A stretch of DNA of 64,000 nt from the NCBI RefSeq assembly GCF_051020955.1, contig NW_027476113.1, positions 186,001-250,000 on the forward strand, given 5' to 3'. Source of the DNA: Megalopta genalis (Eukaryota > Arthropoda > Insecta > Hymenoptera > Halictidae). The translations under genes were made by a program, and so were the position numbers. Positions 14,281 through 30,133 of this stretch are shown here, piece after piece. The number at the start of each line of letters is the position of its first letter. The first letter of the stretch is position 1. The notes under the pieces are model-generated. The model was not told where the DNA came from. It ran no database searches and worked only from the letters and a program-made list of their open reading frames with translations.

Positions 14281-15469
14281 GAACAAATGAACAAATGAAC
14301 AAATGAACAAATGAACAAATGAACAAATGAAAAAATGAAAAATGAACTAATGAAGAAATGAAGAAATGAACAAATGAACAAATGAACGAATGAACGAATG
14401 AACGAATGAACAAATGAACAAATGAGCAAATGAACAAATGAACAAATGAACATATGAACAAATGAACAAATGAACAAATGAACAAATGAACAAATGAACA
14501 AGTGAACAAATGAACAAATGAAAAAATGAACTAATGAACAAATGAAGAAATGAACAAATGAACAAATGAACAAATGAACAAATGAACAAATGAACAAATG
14601 AACAAATGAACAAATGAACAAATGAACAAATGAACAAATGAACAAATGAACAAATGAACAAATGAACAAATGAACAAATGAACAAATGAACAAATGAACA
14701 AATGAACAAATGAACAAGTGAACAAATGAACAAATGAACAAATGAACAAATGAACAAATGAACAAAGGAACAAATGAACAAGTGAACAAATGAACAAATG
14801 AACAAATGAAAAAATGAAAAATGAACTAATGAAGAAATGAAGAAATGAACAAATGAACAAATGATCAAATGATCAAATGAACGAATGAACGAATGAACGA
14901 ATGAACAAATGAACAAATGAACAAATGAACATATGAACAAATGAACAAATGAACAAATGAACAAATGAACAAATGAACAAGTGAACAAATGAACAAATGA
15001 AAAAATGAACTAATGAACAAATGAAGAAATGAACAAATGAACAAATGAACAAATGAACAAATGAACAAATGAACAAATGAACAAATGAACAAATGAATAA
15101 ATGAACAAATGAACAAATGAACAAATGAACAAGTGAACAAATGAACAAATGAACAAATGAACAAATGAACAAATGAACAAATGAACAAATGAACAAATGA
15201 ACAAATGAACAAGTGAACAAATGAACAAGTGAACAAATGAAAAAATGAAAAATGAACTAATGAAGAAATGAAGAAATGAACAAATGAACAAATGAACAAA
15301 CGAACAAATGAACAAACGAACAAACGAACAAACGAACAAACGAACAAATGAACAAATGAACAAATGTACAAATGAACAAATGTACAAATGAACAAATGAA
15401 CAAATAAACAAATGAACAAATGAACAAATGAACAAATGAACAAATGAGCAAATGAGCAAATGAACATAT

Positions 15470-16029
15470 GAACAAATGAACAAATGAACAAATGAACAAA
15501 TGAACAAATGAACAAATGAACAAATGAACAAATGAACAAATGAACAAATGAACAAATGAACAAATGAACAAATGAACAAATGAACAAATGAACAAATGAA
15601 CAAATGAACAAATGAACAAATGAACAAATGAACAAATGAACAAATGAACAAATGAACAAATGAACAAATGAACAAATGAACAAATGAACAAATGAACAAA
15701 TGAACAAATGAACAAATGAACAAATGAACAAATGAACAAATGAACAAATGAACAAATGAACAAATGAACAAATGAACAAATGAACAAATGAACAAATGAA
15801 CAAATGAACAAATGAACAAATGAACAAATGAACAAATGAACAAATGAACAAAAGAACAAATGAACAAATGAACAAATGAACAAATGAACAAATGAACAAA
15901 TGAACAAATGAACAAATGAACAAATGAACAAATGAACAAATGAACAAATGAACAAATGAACAAATGAACAAATGAACAAATGAACAAATGAACAAATGAA
16001 CAAATGAACAAATGAACAAATGAACAAAT
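15470..16029. repeat. Canonical block
   Basis: About 70 canonical units with a single GAACAAAA variant near 15,850, preceded by paired GAGC and CATATG units. The matching block in the right tandem copy (about 19,400-19,975) also has one GAACAAAA, near 19,785. No other signal is seen. Confidence 0.8.
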
Positions 16030-16101
16030 GAACAAACGAACAAACGAACAAATGAACAAATGAACAAATGAACAAATGAACAAATGAACAAATGAACAAA
16101 T

Positions 16102-16125
16102 GAGCGAATAGGCAAATGAACGAAT
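16102..16125. repeat. Cassette B, partial copy 3
   Basis: First half only: GAGCGAAT, AGGCAAAT, GAACGAAT, as at 11,883. A paired GAGC and GAAGAAAT group follows about 270 bp downstream, again as after 11,883. Confidence 0.85.
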
Positions 16126-16637
16126 GAACAAATGAACAAATGAACAAATGAACAAATGAACAAATGAACAAATGAACAAATGAACAAATGAACAAATGAA
16201 CAAATGAACAAATGAACAAATGAACAAATGAACAAATGAACAAATGAACAAATGAACAAATGAACAAATGAACAAATGAACAAATGAACAAATGAACAAA
16301 TGAACAAATGAACAAATGAACAAATGAACAAATGAACAAATGAACAAATGAACAAATGAACAAATGAACAAATGAGCAAATGAAGAAATGAGCAAATGAA
16401 CAAATGAACAAATGAACAAATGAACAAATGAACAAATGAACAAATGAACAAATGAACAAATGAACAAATGAACAAATGAACAAATGAACAAATGAACAAA
16501 TGAGCAAATGAACAAATGAACAAATGAACATATGAACAAATAAACAAATGAACAAATGAACAAATGGTCAAATGAACAAATGAGCAAATGAACAAATGAA
16601 CAAATGAACATATGAACAAATGAACAAATGAACAAAT

Positions 16638-16773
16638 GAAGAAATACACAAGTGAACAAATGAACAAGTGGACAAATGAACAAATGAACAAATGAACAAG
16701 TGAACAAATGAACAAGAGAACGAGTGAACAAATGAACAACTGAACAAATGAACAAATGAACAAATGTACAAAT
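16638..16773. repeat. Cassette C, copy 6
   Basis: Complete form carrying the GGAC variant shared with copies 1 and 7. It is preceded by a GGTC unit at 16,565. Confidence 0.9.
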
Positions 16774-18223
16774 GAACAAATGAACAAATGAGCAAATGAG
16801 CAAATGAACATATGAACAAATGAACAAATGAACAAATGAACAAATGAACAAATGAACAAATGAACAAATGAACAAATGAACAAATGAACAAATGAACAAA
16901 TGAACAAATGAACAAATGAACAAATGAACAAATGAACAAATGAACAAATGAAAAAATGAACTAATGAACAAATGAAGAAATGAACAAATGAACAAATGAA
17001 CAAATGAGCAAAATGAGCAAAAGGAACAAATGAACAAACGAACAAATGAACAAATGAACAAATGAACAAATGAACAAATGAACAAATGAACAAATGTACA
17101 AATGAACAAATGAACAAATGAACAAATGAACAAATGAACAAATGAACAAATGAACAAATGAACAAATGAACAAATGAACAAATGAACAAATGAACAAATG
17201 AACAAATGAACAAATGAACAAATGAACAAATGAACAAATGAACAAATGAACAAATGAACAAATGAACAAATGAACAAATGAACAAATGAACAAACGAACA
17301 AACGAACAAACGAACAAACGAACAAACGAACAAACGAACAAACGAACAAATGAACAAATGAACAAATGATCAAATGAACAAATGAACGAATGAACGAATG
17401 AACGAATGAACAAATAACCAAATGAACAAATGAACAAATGAACAAATGAACAAATGAACAAATGAACAAATGAACAAATGAACAAATGAACAAATGAACA
17501 AATGAACAAATGAACAAATGAACAAATGAACAAATGAACAAATGAACAAATGAACAAATGAACAAATGAACGAATGAACGAATGAACGAATGAACGAATG
17601 AACAAATGAACAAATGAACAAATGAACAAATGAACAAACGAACAAACGAACAAACGAACAAACGAACAAACGAACAAACGAACAAATGAACAAATGAACA
17701 AATGATCAAATGAACAAATGAACAAATGAACAAATGAACAAACGAACAAACGAACAAACGAACAAACGAACAAACGAACAAACGAACAAATGAACAAATG
17801 AACAAATGATCAAATGAACAAATGAACAAATGAACGAATGAACGAATGAACGAATGAACGAATGAACAAATGAACAAATGAACAAATGAACAAATGAACA
17901 AATGAACAAATGAACAAATGAACAAATGAACAAATGAACAAATGAACAAATGAACAAATGAACAAATGAACAAATGAACAAATGAACAAATGAACAAATG
18001 AACAAATGAAGAAATGAAGAAATGAACAAATGAAGAAATGAAGAAATGAAGAAATGAAGAAATGAACAAATGAACAAATGAACAAATGAACAAATGAACA
18101 AATGAACAAATGAACAAATGAACAAATGAACAAATGAACAAATGAACAAATGAACAAATGAACAAATGAACAAATGAACAAATGAACAAATGAACAAATG
18201 AACAAATGAACAAATGAACAAAT

Positions 18224-18279
18224 GAGCGAATAGGCAAATGAACGAATGAACAAATGAGCCAATAGACAATCGCGCAAAT
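18224..18279. repeat. Cassette B, copy 4
   Basis: Full 56-bp form: GAGCGAAT, AGGCAAAT, GAACGAAT, canonical, GAGCCAAT, AGACAATC, GCGCAAAT. Confidence 0.9.
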
Positions 18280-20124
18280 GAACAAATGAACAAATGAACA
18301 AATGAACAAATGAACAAATGAACAAATGAAAAAATGAAAAATGAACTAATGAAGAAATGAAGAAATGAACAAATGAACAAATGAACGAATGAACGAATGA
18401 ACGAATGAACAAATGAACAAATGAGCAAATGAACAAATGAACAAATGAACATATGAACAAATGAACAAATGAACAAATGAACAAATGAACAAATGAACAA
18501 GTGAACAAATGAACAAATGAAAAAATGAACTAATGAACAAATGAAGAAATGAACAAATGAACAAATGAACAAATGAACAAATGAACAAATGAACAAATGA
18601 ACAAATGAACAAATGAACAAATGAACAAATGAACAAATGAACAAATGAACAAATGAACAAATGAACAAATGAACAAATGAACAAATGAACAAATGAACAA
18701 ATGAACAAGTGAACAAATGAACAAATGAACAAATGAACAAATGAACAAATGAACAAAGGAACAAATGAACAAGTGAACAAATGAACAAATGAACAAATGA
18801 AAAAATGAAAAATGAACTAATGAAGAAATGAAGAAATGAACAAATGAACAAATGATCAAATGATCAAATGAACGAATGAACGAATGAACGAATGAACAAA
18901 TGAACAAATGAACAAATGAACATATGAACAAATGAACAAATGAACAAATGAACAAATGAACAAATGAACAAGTGAACAAATGAACAAATGAAAAAATGAA
19001 CTAATGAACAAATGAAGAAATGAACAAATGAACAAATGAACAAATGAACAAATGAACAAATGAACAAATGAACAAATGAACAAATGAATAAATGAACAAA
19101 TGAACAAATGAACAAATGAACAAGTGAACAAATGAACAAATGAACAAATGAACAAATGAACAAATGAACAAATGAACAAATGAACAAATGAACAAATGAA
19201 CAAGTGAACAAATGAACAAGTGAACAAATGAAAAAATGAAAAATGAACTAATGAAGAAATGAAGAAATGAACAAATGAACAAATGAACAAATGTACAAAT
19301 GAACAAATGTACAAATGAACAAACGAACAAATAAACAAATGAACAAATGAACAAATGAACAAATGAACAAATGAGCAAATGAGCAAATGAACATATGAAC
19401 AAATGAACAAATGAACAAATGAACAAATGAACAAATGAACAAATGAACAAATGAACAAATGAACAAATGAACAAATGAACAAATGAACAAATGAACAAAT
19501 GAACAAATGAACAAATGAACAAATGAACAAATGAACAAATGAACAAATGAACAAATGAACAAATGAACAAATGAACAAATGAACAAATGAACAAATGAAC
19601 AAATGAACAAATGAACAAATGAACAAATGAACAAATGAACAAATGAACAAATGAACAAATGAACAAATGAACAAATGAACAAATGAACAAATGAACAAAT
19701 GAACAAATGAACAAATGAACAAATGAACAAATGAACAAATGAACAAATGAACAAATGAACAAATGAACAAATGAACAAATGAACAAAAGAACAAATGAAC
19801 AAATGAACAAATGAACAAATGAACAAATGAACAAATGAACAAATGAACAAATGAACAAATGAACAAATGAACAAATGAACAAATGAACAAATGAACAAAT
19901 GAACAAATGAACAAATGAACAAATGAACAAATGAACAAATGAACAAATGAACAAATGAACAAATGAACAAATGAACAAACGAACAAACGAACAAACGAAC
20001 AAACGAACAAACGAACAAACGATCAAATGAACAAATGAACAAATGAACGAATGAACGAATGAACAAATAACCAAATGAACAAATGAACAAATGAACAAAT
20101 GAACAAATGTACAAATGAACAAAT

Positions 20125-20376
20125 GAACGAATGAACAGATGAGCGAATAGCCAAATGAACGAATGAACAGATGAGCGAATAGACAATCGCACAAATGAAC
20201 AAATGAACAAATGTGCAATATGAGCAAAATGAACAAATGAACAAATGAACAAATGAACGAATGAACAAATGAGCGAATGAACAAATGAGCGAATGAACAA
20301 ATGAGCGAATAGACAATCGCACAAATGAGCAATATGAGCAAAATGAACAAATGAACGAATGAACAAATGAGCGAAT
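20125..20376. repeat. Cassette A, copy 5
   Basis: Full form with two cores. The first 9-bp unit reads GTGCAATAT rather than GAGCAATAT, a change not seen in other copies. Its right half matches the cassette cut by the window start. Confidence 0.9.
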
Positions 20377-20600
20377 GAACAAATGAACAAATGAACAAAT
20401 GAACAAATGAACAAATGAACAAATGAACAAATGAACAAATGAACAAATGAACAAATGAACAAATGAGCAAATGAACAAATGAACAAATGAACATATGAAC
20501 AAATAAACAAATGAACAAATGAACAAATGGTCAAATGAACAAATGAGCAAATGAACAAATGAACAAATGAACATATGAACAAATGAACAAATGAACAAAT

Positions 20601-20736
20601 GAAGAAATACACAAGTGAACAAATGAACAAGTGGACAAATGAACAAATGAACAAATGAACAAGTGAACAAATGAACAAGAGAACGAGTGAACAAATGAAC
20701 AACTGAACAAATGAACAAATGAACAAATGTACAAAT
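20601..20736. repeat. Cassette C, copy 7
   Basis: Complete form with the GGAC variant, 3,963 bp after copy 6. Confidence 0.9.
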
Positions 20737-23136
20737 GAACAAATGAACAAATGAGCAAATGAGCAAATGAACATATGAACAAATGAACAAATGAACAAAT
20801 GAACAAATGAACAAATGAACAAATGAACAAATGAACAAATGAACAAATGAACAAATGAACAAATGAACAAATGAACAAATGAACAAATGAACAAATGAAC
20901 AAATGAACAAATGAAAAAATGAACTAATGAACAAATGAAGAAATGAACAAATGAACAAATGAACAAATGAGCAAAATGAGCAAAAGGAACAAATGAACAA
21001 ACGAACAAATGAACAAATGAACAAATGAACAAATGAACAAATGAACAAATGAACAAATGTACAAATGAACAAATGAACAAATGAACAAATGAACAAATGA
21101 ACAAATGAACAAATGAACAAATGAACAAATGAACAAATGAACAAATGAACAAATGAACAAATGAACAAATGAACAAATGAACAAATGAACAAATGAACAA
21201 ATGAACAAATGAACAAATGAACAAATGAACAAATGAACAAATGAACAAATGAACAAATGAACAAATGAACAAATGAACAAACGAACAAACGAACAAACGA
21301 ACAAACGAACAAACGAACAAACGAACAAACGAACAAATGAACAAATGAACAAATGATCAAATGAACAAATGAACGAATGAACGAATGAACGAATGAACAA
21401 ATAACCAAATGAACAAATGAACAAATGAACAAATGAACAAATGAACAAATGAACAAATGAACAAATGAACAAATGAACAAATGAACAAATGAACAAATGA
21501 ACAAATGAACAAATGAACAAATGAACAAATGAACAAATGAACAAATGAACAAATGAAGAAATGAACAAATGAAGAAATGAAGAAATGAAGAAATGAAGAA
21601 ATGAACAAATGAACAAATGAACAAATGAACAAATGAACAAATGAACAAATGAACAAATGAACAAATGAACAAATGAACAAATGAACAAATGAACAAATGA
21701 ACAAATGAACAAATGAACAAATGAACAAATGAACAAATGAACAAATGAACAAATGAACAAATGAACAAATGAACAAATGAACAAATGAACAAATGAACAA
21801 ATGAACAAATGAACAAACGAACAAACGAACAAACGAACAAACGAACAAACGAACAAATGAACAAATGATCAAATGATCAAATGAACGAATGAACGAATGA
21901 ACGAATGAACAAATGAACAAATGAGCAAATGAACAAATGAACAAATGAACAAATGAACATATGAACAAATGAACAAATGAACAAATGAACAAATGAACAA
22001 ATGAACAAATGAACAAATGAGCAAATGAACAAATGAACAAGTGAACAAATGAACAAATGAACAAATGAACAAATGAACAAATGAACAAATGAACAAATGA
22101 ACAAATGAACAAATGAACAAATGAACAAATGAACAAATGAACAAATGAACAAATGAACAAATGAACAAATGAGCAAATGAACAAATGAGCAAATGAACAA
22201 ATGAACAAATGAACAAATGAACAAATGAACAAATGAACAAATGAACAAATGAACAAATGAACAAATGAACAAATGAACAAATGAACAAATGAACAAATGA
22301 ACAAATGAACAAATGAACAAATGAACAAATGAACAAATGAACAAATGAGCAAATGAGCAAATGAACATATGAACAAATGAACAAATGAACAAATGAACAA
22401 ATGAACAAATGAACAAATGAACAAATGAACAAATGAACAAATGAACAAATGAACAAATGAACAAATGAACAAATGAACAAATGAACAAATGAACAAATGA
22501 ACAAATGAACAAATGAACAAATGAACATATGAACAAATGAACAAATGAACAAATGAACAAATGAACAAATGAACAAATGAACAAATGAACAAATGAAAAA
22601 ATGAAAAATGAACTAATGAAGAAATGAAGAAATGAACAAATGAACAAATGAACAAATGAGCAAACGAACAAATGAACAAATGAACAAACGAACAAACGAA
22701 CAAATGAACAAATGAACAAATGAACAAATGAACAAATGAACAAATGAACAAATGAACAAATGAACAAATGAACAAATGAAAAAATGAAAAATGAACTAAT
22801 GAAGAAATGAAGAAATGAACAAATGAACAAATGAACAAATGAGCAAACGAACAAATGAACAAATGAACAAATGAACACATGAACAAATGAACAAATGAAC
22901 AAATGAACAAATGAACAAATGAACAAATGAACAAATGAACAAATGAACAAATGAACAAATGAACAAATGAACAAATGAACAAATGAACAAATGAACAAAT
23001 GAACAAATGAACAAATGAACAAATGAACAAATGAACAAATGAGCAAATGAACAAATGAACAAATGAACATATGAACAAATAAACAAATGAACAAATGAAC
23101 AAATGGACAAATGAACAAATGTACAAATGAACAAAT

Positions 23137-23364
23137 GAACGAATGAACAGATGAGCGAATAGCCAAATGAACGAATGAACAGATGAGCGAATAGACAATC
23201 GCACAAATGAACAAATGAACAAATGAGCAATATGAGCAAAATGAACAAATGAACAAATGAACGAATGAACAAATGAGCGAATGAACAAATGAGCGAATAG
23301 ACAATCGCACAAATGAGCAATATGAGCAAAATGAACAAATGAACGAATGAACAAATGAGCGAAT
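23137..23364. repeat. Cassette A, copy 6
   Basis: Full form with two AGACAATCGC cores. It pairs with copy 2 at 2,795, and both follow GGAC and GTAC units. Confidence 0.9.
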
Positions 23365-23588
23365 GAACAAATGAACAAATGAACAAATGAACAAATGAAC
23401 AAATGAACAAATGAACAAATGAACAAATGAACAAATGAACAAATGAACAAATGAGCAAATGAACAAATGAACAAATGAACATATGAACAAATAAACAAAT
23501 GAACAAATGAACAAATGGACAAATGAACAAATGAGCAAATGAACAAATGAACAAATGAACATATGAACAAATGAACAAATGAACAAAT

Positions 23589-23724
23589 GAAGAAATACAC
23601 AAGTGAACAAATGAACAAGTGAACAAATGAACAAATGAACAAATGAACAAGTGAACAAATGAACGAGAGAACGAGTGAACAAATGAACAACTGAACAAAT
23701 GAACAAATGAACAAATGTACAAAT
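23589..23724. repeat. Cassette C, copy 8
   Basis: Complete form, but the AGAGAACGAG block reads with GAACGAG before it, adding a CpG not seen in the partner at 3,255. Confidence 0.9.
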
Positions 23725-24399
23725 GAACAAATGAACAAATGAGCAAATGAGCAAATGAACATATGAACAAATGAACAAATGAACAAATGAACAAATGAAC
23801 AAATGAACAAATGAACAAATGAACAAATGAACAAATGAACAAATGAACAAATGAACAAATGAACAAATGAACAAATGAACAAATGAAAAAATGAACTAAT
23901 GAACAAATGAAGAAATGAACAAATGAACAAATGAACAAATGAGCAAAATGAGCAAAAGGAACAAATGAACAAACGAACAAATGAACAAATGAACAAATGA
24001 ACAAATGAACAAATGAACAAATGTACAAATGAACAAATGAACAAATGAACAAATGAACAAATGAACAAATGAACAAATGAACAAATGAACAAATGAACAA
24101 ATGAACAAATGAACAAATGAACAAATGAACAAATGAACAAATGAACAAAGGAACAAAGGAACAAATGAACAAACGAACAAACGAACAAACGAACAAACGA
24201 ACAAACGAACAAACGAACAAATGAACAAATGATCAAATGAACAAATGAACAAATGAACGAATGAACGAATGAACGAATGAACAAATAACCAAATGAACAA
24301 ATGAACAAATGAACAAATGAACAAATGAACAAATGAACAAATGAACAAATGAACAAATGAACAAATGAAGAAATGAAGAAATGAAGAAATGAACAAATG

Positions 24400-25878
24400 A
24401 ACAAATGAACAAATGAACAAATGAACAAATGAACAAATGAACAAATGAACAAATGAACAAATGAACAAATGAACAAATGAACAAATGAACAAATGAACAA
24501 ATGAACAAATGAACAAATGAACAAATGAACAAATGAACAAATGAACAAATGAACAAATGAACAAATGAACAAATGAACAAATGAACAAATGAACAAATGA
24601 ACAAATGAAGAAATGAACAAATGAACAAATGAACAAATGAACAAATGAACAAATGAACAAATGAACAAATGAACAAATGAACAAATGAACAAATGAACAA
24701 ATGAACAAATGAACAAATGAACAAATGAACAAATGAACAAATGAACAAATGAACAAATGAACAAATGAACAAATGAACAAATGAACAAATGAACAAATGA
24801 ACAAATGAACAAATGAACAAATGAACAAATGAACAAATGAACAAATGAACAAATGAACAAATGAACAAACGAACAAACGAACAAACGAACAAACGAACAA
24901 ATGAACAAATGATCAAATGATCAAATGAACGAATGAACGAATGAACAAATGAACAAATGAGCAAATGAACAAATGAACAAATGAACAAATGAACATATGA
25001 ACAAATGAACAAATGAACAAATGAACAAATGAACAAATGAGCAAATGAACAAATGAACAAGTGAACAAATGAACAAATGAACAAATGAACAAATGAACAA
25101 ATGAACAAATGAACAAATGAACAAATGAACAAATGAACAAATGAACAAATGAACAAATGAACAAATGAACAAATGAACAAATGAACAAATGAACAAATGA
25201 ACAAATGAGCAAATGAACAAATGAGCAAGTGAACAAATGAACAAATGAACAAATGAACAAATGAACAAATGAACAAATGAACAAATGAACAAATGAACAA
25301 ATGAACAAATGAACAAATGAACAAATGAACAAATGAACAAATGAACAAATGAACAAATGAACAAATGAGCAAATGAGCAAATGAACATATGAACAAATGA
25401 ACAAATGAACAAATGAACAAATGAACAAATGAACAAATGAACAAATGAACAAATGAACAAATGAACAAATGAACAAATGAACAAATGAACAAATGAACAA
25501 ATGAACAAATGAACAAATGAACAAATGAACAAATGAACAAATGAACAAATGAACAAATGAACAAATGAACAAATGAACAAATGAACAAATGAACAAATGA
25601 ACAAATGAACAAATGAACAAATGAACAAATGAACAAATGAACAAATGAACAAATGAACAAATGAACAAATGAACAAATGAACAAATGAACAAATGAACAA
25701 ATGAACAAATGAACAAATGAACAAATGAACAAATGAACAAATGAACAAATGAACAAATGAACAAATGAACAAATGAACAAATGAACAAATGAACAAATGA
25801 ACAAATGAACAAATGAACAAATGAACAAATGAACAAATGAACAAATGAACAAATGAACAAATGAACAAATGAACAAAT
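24400..25878. repeat. Mostly canonical stretch
   Basis: Mainly canonical units with a single GAAGAAAT near 24,607, a short CpG run followed by paired GATC at 24,911 and 24,919, several GAGC and AAGTG units, and paired GAGC with CATATG near 25,370. No cassette A, B or C is present, making this the longest cassette-free part of the left half. Confidence 0.8.
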
Positions 25879-26050
25879 GAACATATGAACATATGAACAA
25901 ATGAACAAATGAACAAATGAACAAATGAACAAGTGAACAAATGAACATATGAACAAATGAACAAATGAACAAATGAACAAATGAACAAATGAACAAATGA
26001 ACAAGTGAACAAGTGAACAAGTGAACAAATGAACAAATGAACAACTGAAC
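25879..26050. repeat. CATATG/AAGTG module, copy 1
   Basis: Paired GAACATAT units, then AAGTG, CATATG, three consecutive AAGTG units and AACTG. The same arrangement starts at 35,342; a related version starts near 63,429. Confidence 0.8.
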
Positions 26051-29000
26051 AAATGAACAAATGAACAAATGAACAAATGAGCAAATGAGCAAATGAACAT
26101 ATGAACAAATGAACAAATGAACAAATGAACAAATGAACAAATGAACAAATGAACAAATGAACGAATGAACAAATGAACAAATGAACAAATGAACAAATGA
26201 ACAAATGAACAAATGAACAAATGAACAAATGAACAAATGAACAAATGAACAAATGAACATATGAACAAATGAACAAATGAACAAATGAACAAATGAACAA
26301 ATGAACAAATGAAAAAATGAAAAATGAACTAATGAAGAAATGAAGAAATGAACAAATGAACAAATGAACAAATGAGCAAACGAACAAATGAACAAATGAA
26401 CAAATGAACAAATGAACAAATGAACAAATGAACAAATGAACAAATGAACAAATGAACAAATGAACAAATGAACAAATGAGCAAATGAACATATGAACAAA
26501 TGAACAAATGAACAAATGAACAAATGAACAAATGAACAAATGAACAAATGAACAAATGAACAAATGAACAAATGATCAAATGAACAAATGAACAAATGAA
26601 CAAATGAACAAATGAACAAATGAACAAATGAACAAATGAACAAATGAACAAATGAACAAATGAACAAATGAACAAATGAACAAATGAACAAATGAACAAA
26701 TGAACAAATGAACAAATGAAAAAATGAAAAATGAACTAATGAAGAAATGAACAAATGAACAAATGAACAAACGAACAAATGAACAAACGAACAAATGAAC
26801 AAATGAACAAATGAACAAATGAACAAATGAACAAATGAAAAAATGAAAAATGAACTAATGAAGAATTGAACAAACGAACAAATGAACAAACGAACAAATG
26901 AACAAACGAACAAATGAACAAATGAACAAATGAACAAATGAACAAATGAACAAATGAACAAATGAACAAATGAACAAATGAACAAATGAACAAATGAACA
27001 AATGAACAAATGAACAAATGAACAAATGAACAAATGAACAAATGAGCAAATGAACAAATGAGCAAATGAACAAATGAACAAATGAACAAATGAAGAAATG
27101 AACAAATGAACAAATGAACAAATGAGCAAACGAACAAATGAACAAATGAACAAACGAACAAACGAACAAACGAACAAACGAACAAACGAACAAATGAACA
27201 AATGAACAAATGTACAAATGAACAAATGAACAAATAAACAAATGAACAAATGAACAAATGAACAAATGAACAAATGAGCAAATGAACAAATGAACGAATG
27301 AACAAATGAGCGAATGAACAAATGAACAAATGAACAAATGAACAAATGAACAAATGAACAAATGAACAAATGAACAAATGAACAAATGAACAAATGAACA
27401 AATGAACAAATGAACAAATGAACAAATGAACAAATGAACAAATGAACAAATGAACAAATGAACAAATGAACAAATGAACAAATGAACAAATGAACAAATG
27501 AACAAATGAACAAATGAACAAATGAACAAATGAACAAATGAACAAATGAACAAATGAACAAATGAACAAATGAACAAATGAACAAATGAACAAATGAACA
27601 AATGAACAAATGAACAAATGAACAAATGAACAAACGAACAAACGAACAAACGAACAAACGAACAAACGAACAAATGAACAAATGATCAAATGATCAAATG
27701 AACGAATGAACGAATGAACGAATGAACAAATGAACAAATGAGCAAATGAACAAATGAACAAATGAACAAATGAACAAATGAACAAATGTACAAATGAACA
27801 AATGAACAAATGAACAAATGAACAAATGAACAAGTGAACAAATGAACAAATGAAAAAATGAACAAATGAACAAATGAACAAATGAACAAATGAACAAATG
27901 AACAAATGAACAAATGAACAAATGAACAAATGAACAAATGAACAAATGAACAAATGAACAAACGAACAAATGAACAAACGAACAAACGAACAAACGAACA
28001 AACGAACAAACGAACAAACGAACAAATGAACAAATGAACAAATGAACAAATGATCAAATGATCAAATGAACGAATGAACGAATGATCAAATGAACGAATG
28101 AACGAATGAACGAATGAACGAATGAGCAAATGAACAAATGAACATATGAACAAATGAACATATGAACAAATGAACAAATGAACAAATGAACAAATGAACA
28201 AATGAACAAATGAACAAATGAACAAGTGAACAAATGAACAAATGAAAAAATGAACTAACGAACAAATGAAGAAATGAACAAATGAACAAATGAACAAATG
28301 AACAAATGAACAAATGAACAAATGAACAAATGAACAAATGAACAAATGAACAAATGAACAAATGAACAAATGAACAAATGAACAAATGAACAAATGAACA
28401 AATGAACAAATGAACAAATGAACAAATGAACAAATGAACAAATGAACAAATGAACAAATGAACAAATGAACAAATGAACAAATGAACAAATGAACAAATG
28501 AACAAGTGAACAAATGAACAAATGAACAAATGAAAAAATGAAAAATGAACTAATGAAGAAATGAACAAATGAACAAATGAACAAATGAACAAATGAACAA
28601 ATGAACAAATGAACAAATGAACAAGTGAACAAATGAACAAATGAACAAATGAAAAAATGAAAAATGAACTAATGAAGAAATGAAGAAATGAACAAATGAA
28701 CAAATGATCAAATGAGCAAACGAACAAATGAACAAATGAACAAACGAACAAACGAACAAACGAACAAACGAACAAATGAACAAATGAACAAATGTACAAA
28801 TGAACAAATGAACAAATAAACAAATGAACAAATGAACAAATGAACAAATGAACAAATGGGCAAATGAGCAAATGAACAAATGGGCAAATGAGCAAATGAA
28901 CATATGAACAAATGAACAAATGAACAAATGAACAAATGAACAAATGAACAAATGAACAAATGAACAAATGAACAAATGAACAAATGAACAAATGAACAAA

Positions 29001-29673
29001 TGAACAAATGAACAAATGAACAAATGAACAAATGAACAAATGAACAAATGAACAAATGAACAAATGAACAAATGAACAAATGAACAAATGAACAAATGAA
29101 CAAATGAACAAATGAACAAATGAACAAATGAACAAATGAACAAATGAACAAATGAACAAATGAACAAATGAACAAATGAACAAATGAACAAATGAACAAA
29201 TGAACAAATGAACAAATGAACAAATGAACAAATGAACAAATGAACAAATGAACAAATGAACAAATGAACAAATGAACAAATGAACAAATGAACAAATGAA
29301 CAAATGAACAAATGAACAAATGAACAAATGAACAAATGAACAAATGAACAAATGAACAAATGAACAAATGAACAAATGAACAAATGAACAAATGAACAAA
29401 AGAACAAATGAACAAATGAACAAATGAACAAATGAACAAATGAACAAATGAACAAATGAACAAATGAACAAATGAACAAATGAACAAATGAACAAATGAA
29501 CAAATGAACAAATGAACAAATGAACAAACGAACAAACGAACAAACGAACAAACGAACAAACGAACAAATGATCAAATGAACAAATGAACAAATGAACGAA
29601 TGAACGAATGAACAAATAACCAAATGAACAAATGAACAAATGAACAAATGAACAAATGTACAAATGAACAAAT

Positions 29674-29909
29674 GAACGAATGAACAGATGAGCGAATAGC
29701 CAAATGAACGAATGAACAGATGAGCGAATAGACAATCGCACAAATGAACAAATGAACAAATGAACAAATGAGCAATATGAGCAAAATGAACAAATGAACA
29801 AATGAACGAATGAACAAATGAGCGAATGAACAAATGAGCGAATGAACCAATGAGCGAATAGACAATCGCTCAAATGAGCAATATGAGCAAAATGAACAAA
29901 TGAACGAAT
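29674..29909. repeat. Cassette A, copy 7
   Basis: Two cores, the second reading AGACAATCGCTC after a GAACCAAT unit. This pair of changes is shared only with copy 11 at 45,925, direct support for the large duplication. The terminal GAGCGAAT is missing in both. Confidence 0.9.
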
Positions 29910-30013
29910 GAACAAATGAACAAATGAACAAATGAACAAATGAACAAATGAACAAATGAGCAAATGAACAAATGAACAAATGAACATATGAACAAATGAA
30001 CAAATGAACAAAT

Positions 30014-30133
30014 GAAGAAATACACAAGTGAACAAATGAACAAGTGAACAAATGAACAAATGAACAAATGAACAAGTGAACAAATGAACAAATGAACAAC
30101 TGAACAAATGAACAAATGAACAAATGTACAAAT
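30014..30133. repeat. Cassette C, copy 9 (16 bp shorter)
   Basis: Lacks the AGAGAACGAG part, so it is two units shorter, but keeps ATACACAAG, AACTG and GTAC. The partner at 46,265 retains it, so the loss followed the large duplication. Confidence 0.9.

Larger units (their letters stand above)
13833..17430. repeat. 3.98-kb tandem duplication, left copy
   Basis: Runs from a GATC unit at 13,833 through GAAGAAAT cluster, cassette B, 7-bp sites (14,329, 14,808, 15,239), long canonical blocks, cassette C (16,638) and CpG run to GATC at 17,368 and the AATAACC that follows. The same order recurs at 17,808-21,417 with offsets of 3,963-3,999 bp. The offset of 3,975 bp is 7 modulo 8, as expected from three 7-bp and two 9-bp units. 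Confidence 0.85.
17808..21417. repeat. 3.98-kb tandem duplication, right copy
   Basis: Repeats 13,833-17,430 in the same orientation. Differences are whole-unit indels, loss of one half cassette B and presence of a cassette A at 20,125 that has no equivalent in the left copy. The interval 17,430-17,808 between copies holds GAACGAAT units and two CpG runs, each followed by GATC (17,704 and 17,808). Confidence 0.85.
20225..24300. repeat. Higher-order segment, right copy of the 20.3-kb-spaced pair
   Basis: Follows the variant order of 1-4,000. It overlaps the end of the 3.98-kb right copy, so the two duplications share sequence. Beyond 24,300 the copies differ: this one gains a GAAGAAAT cluster near 24,366. 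Confidence 0.8.
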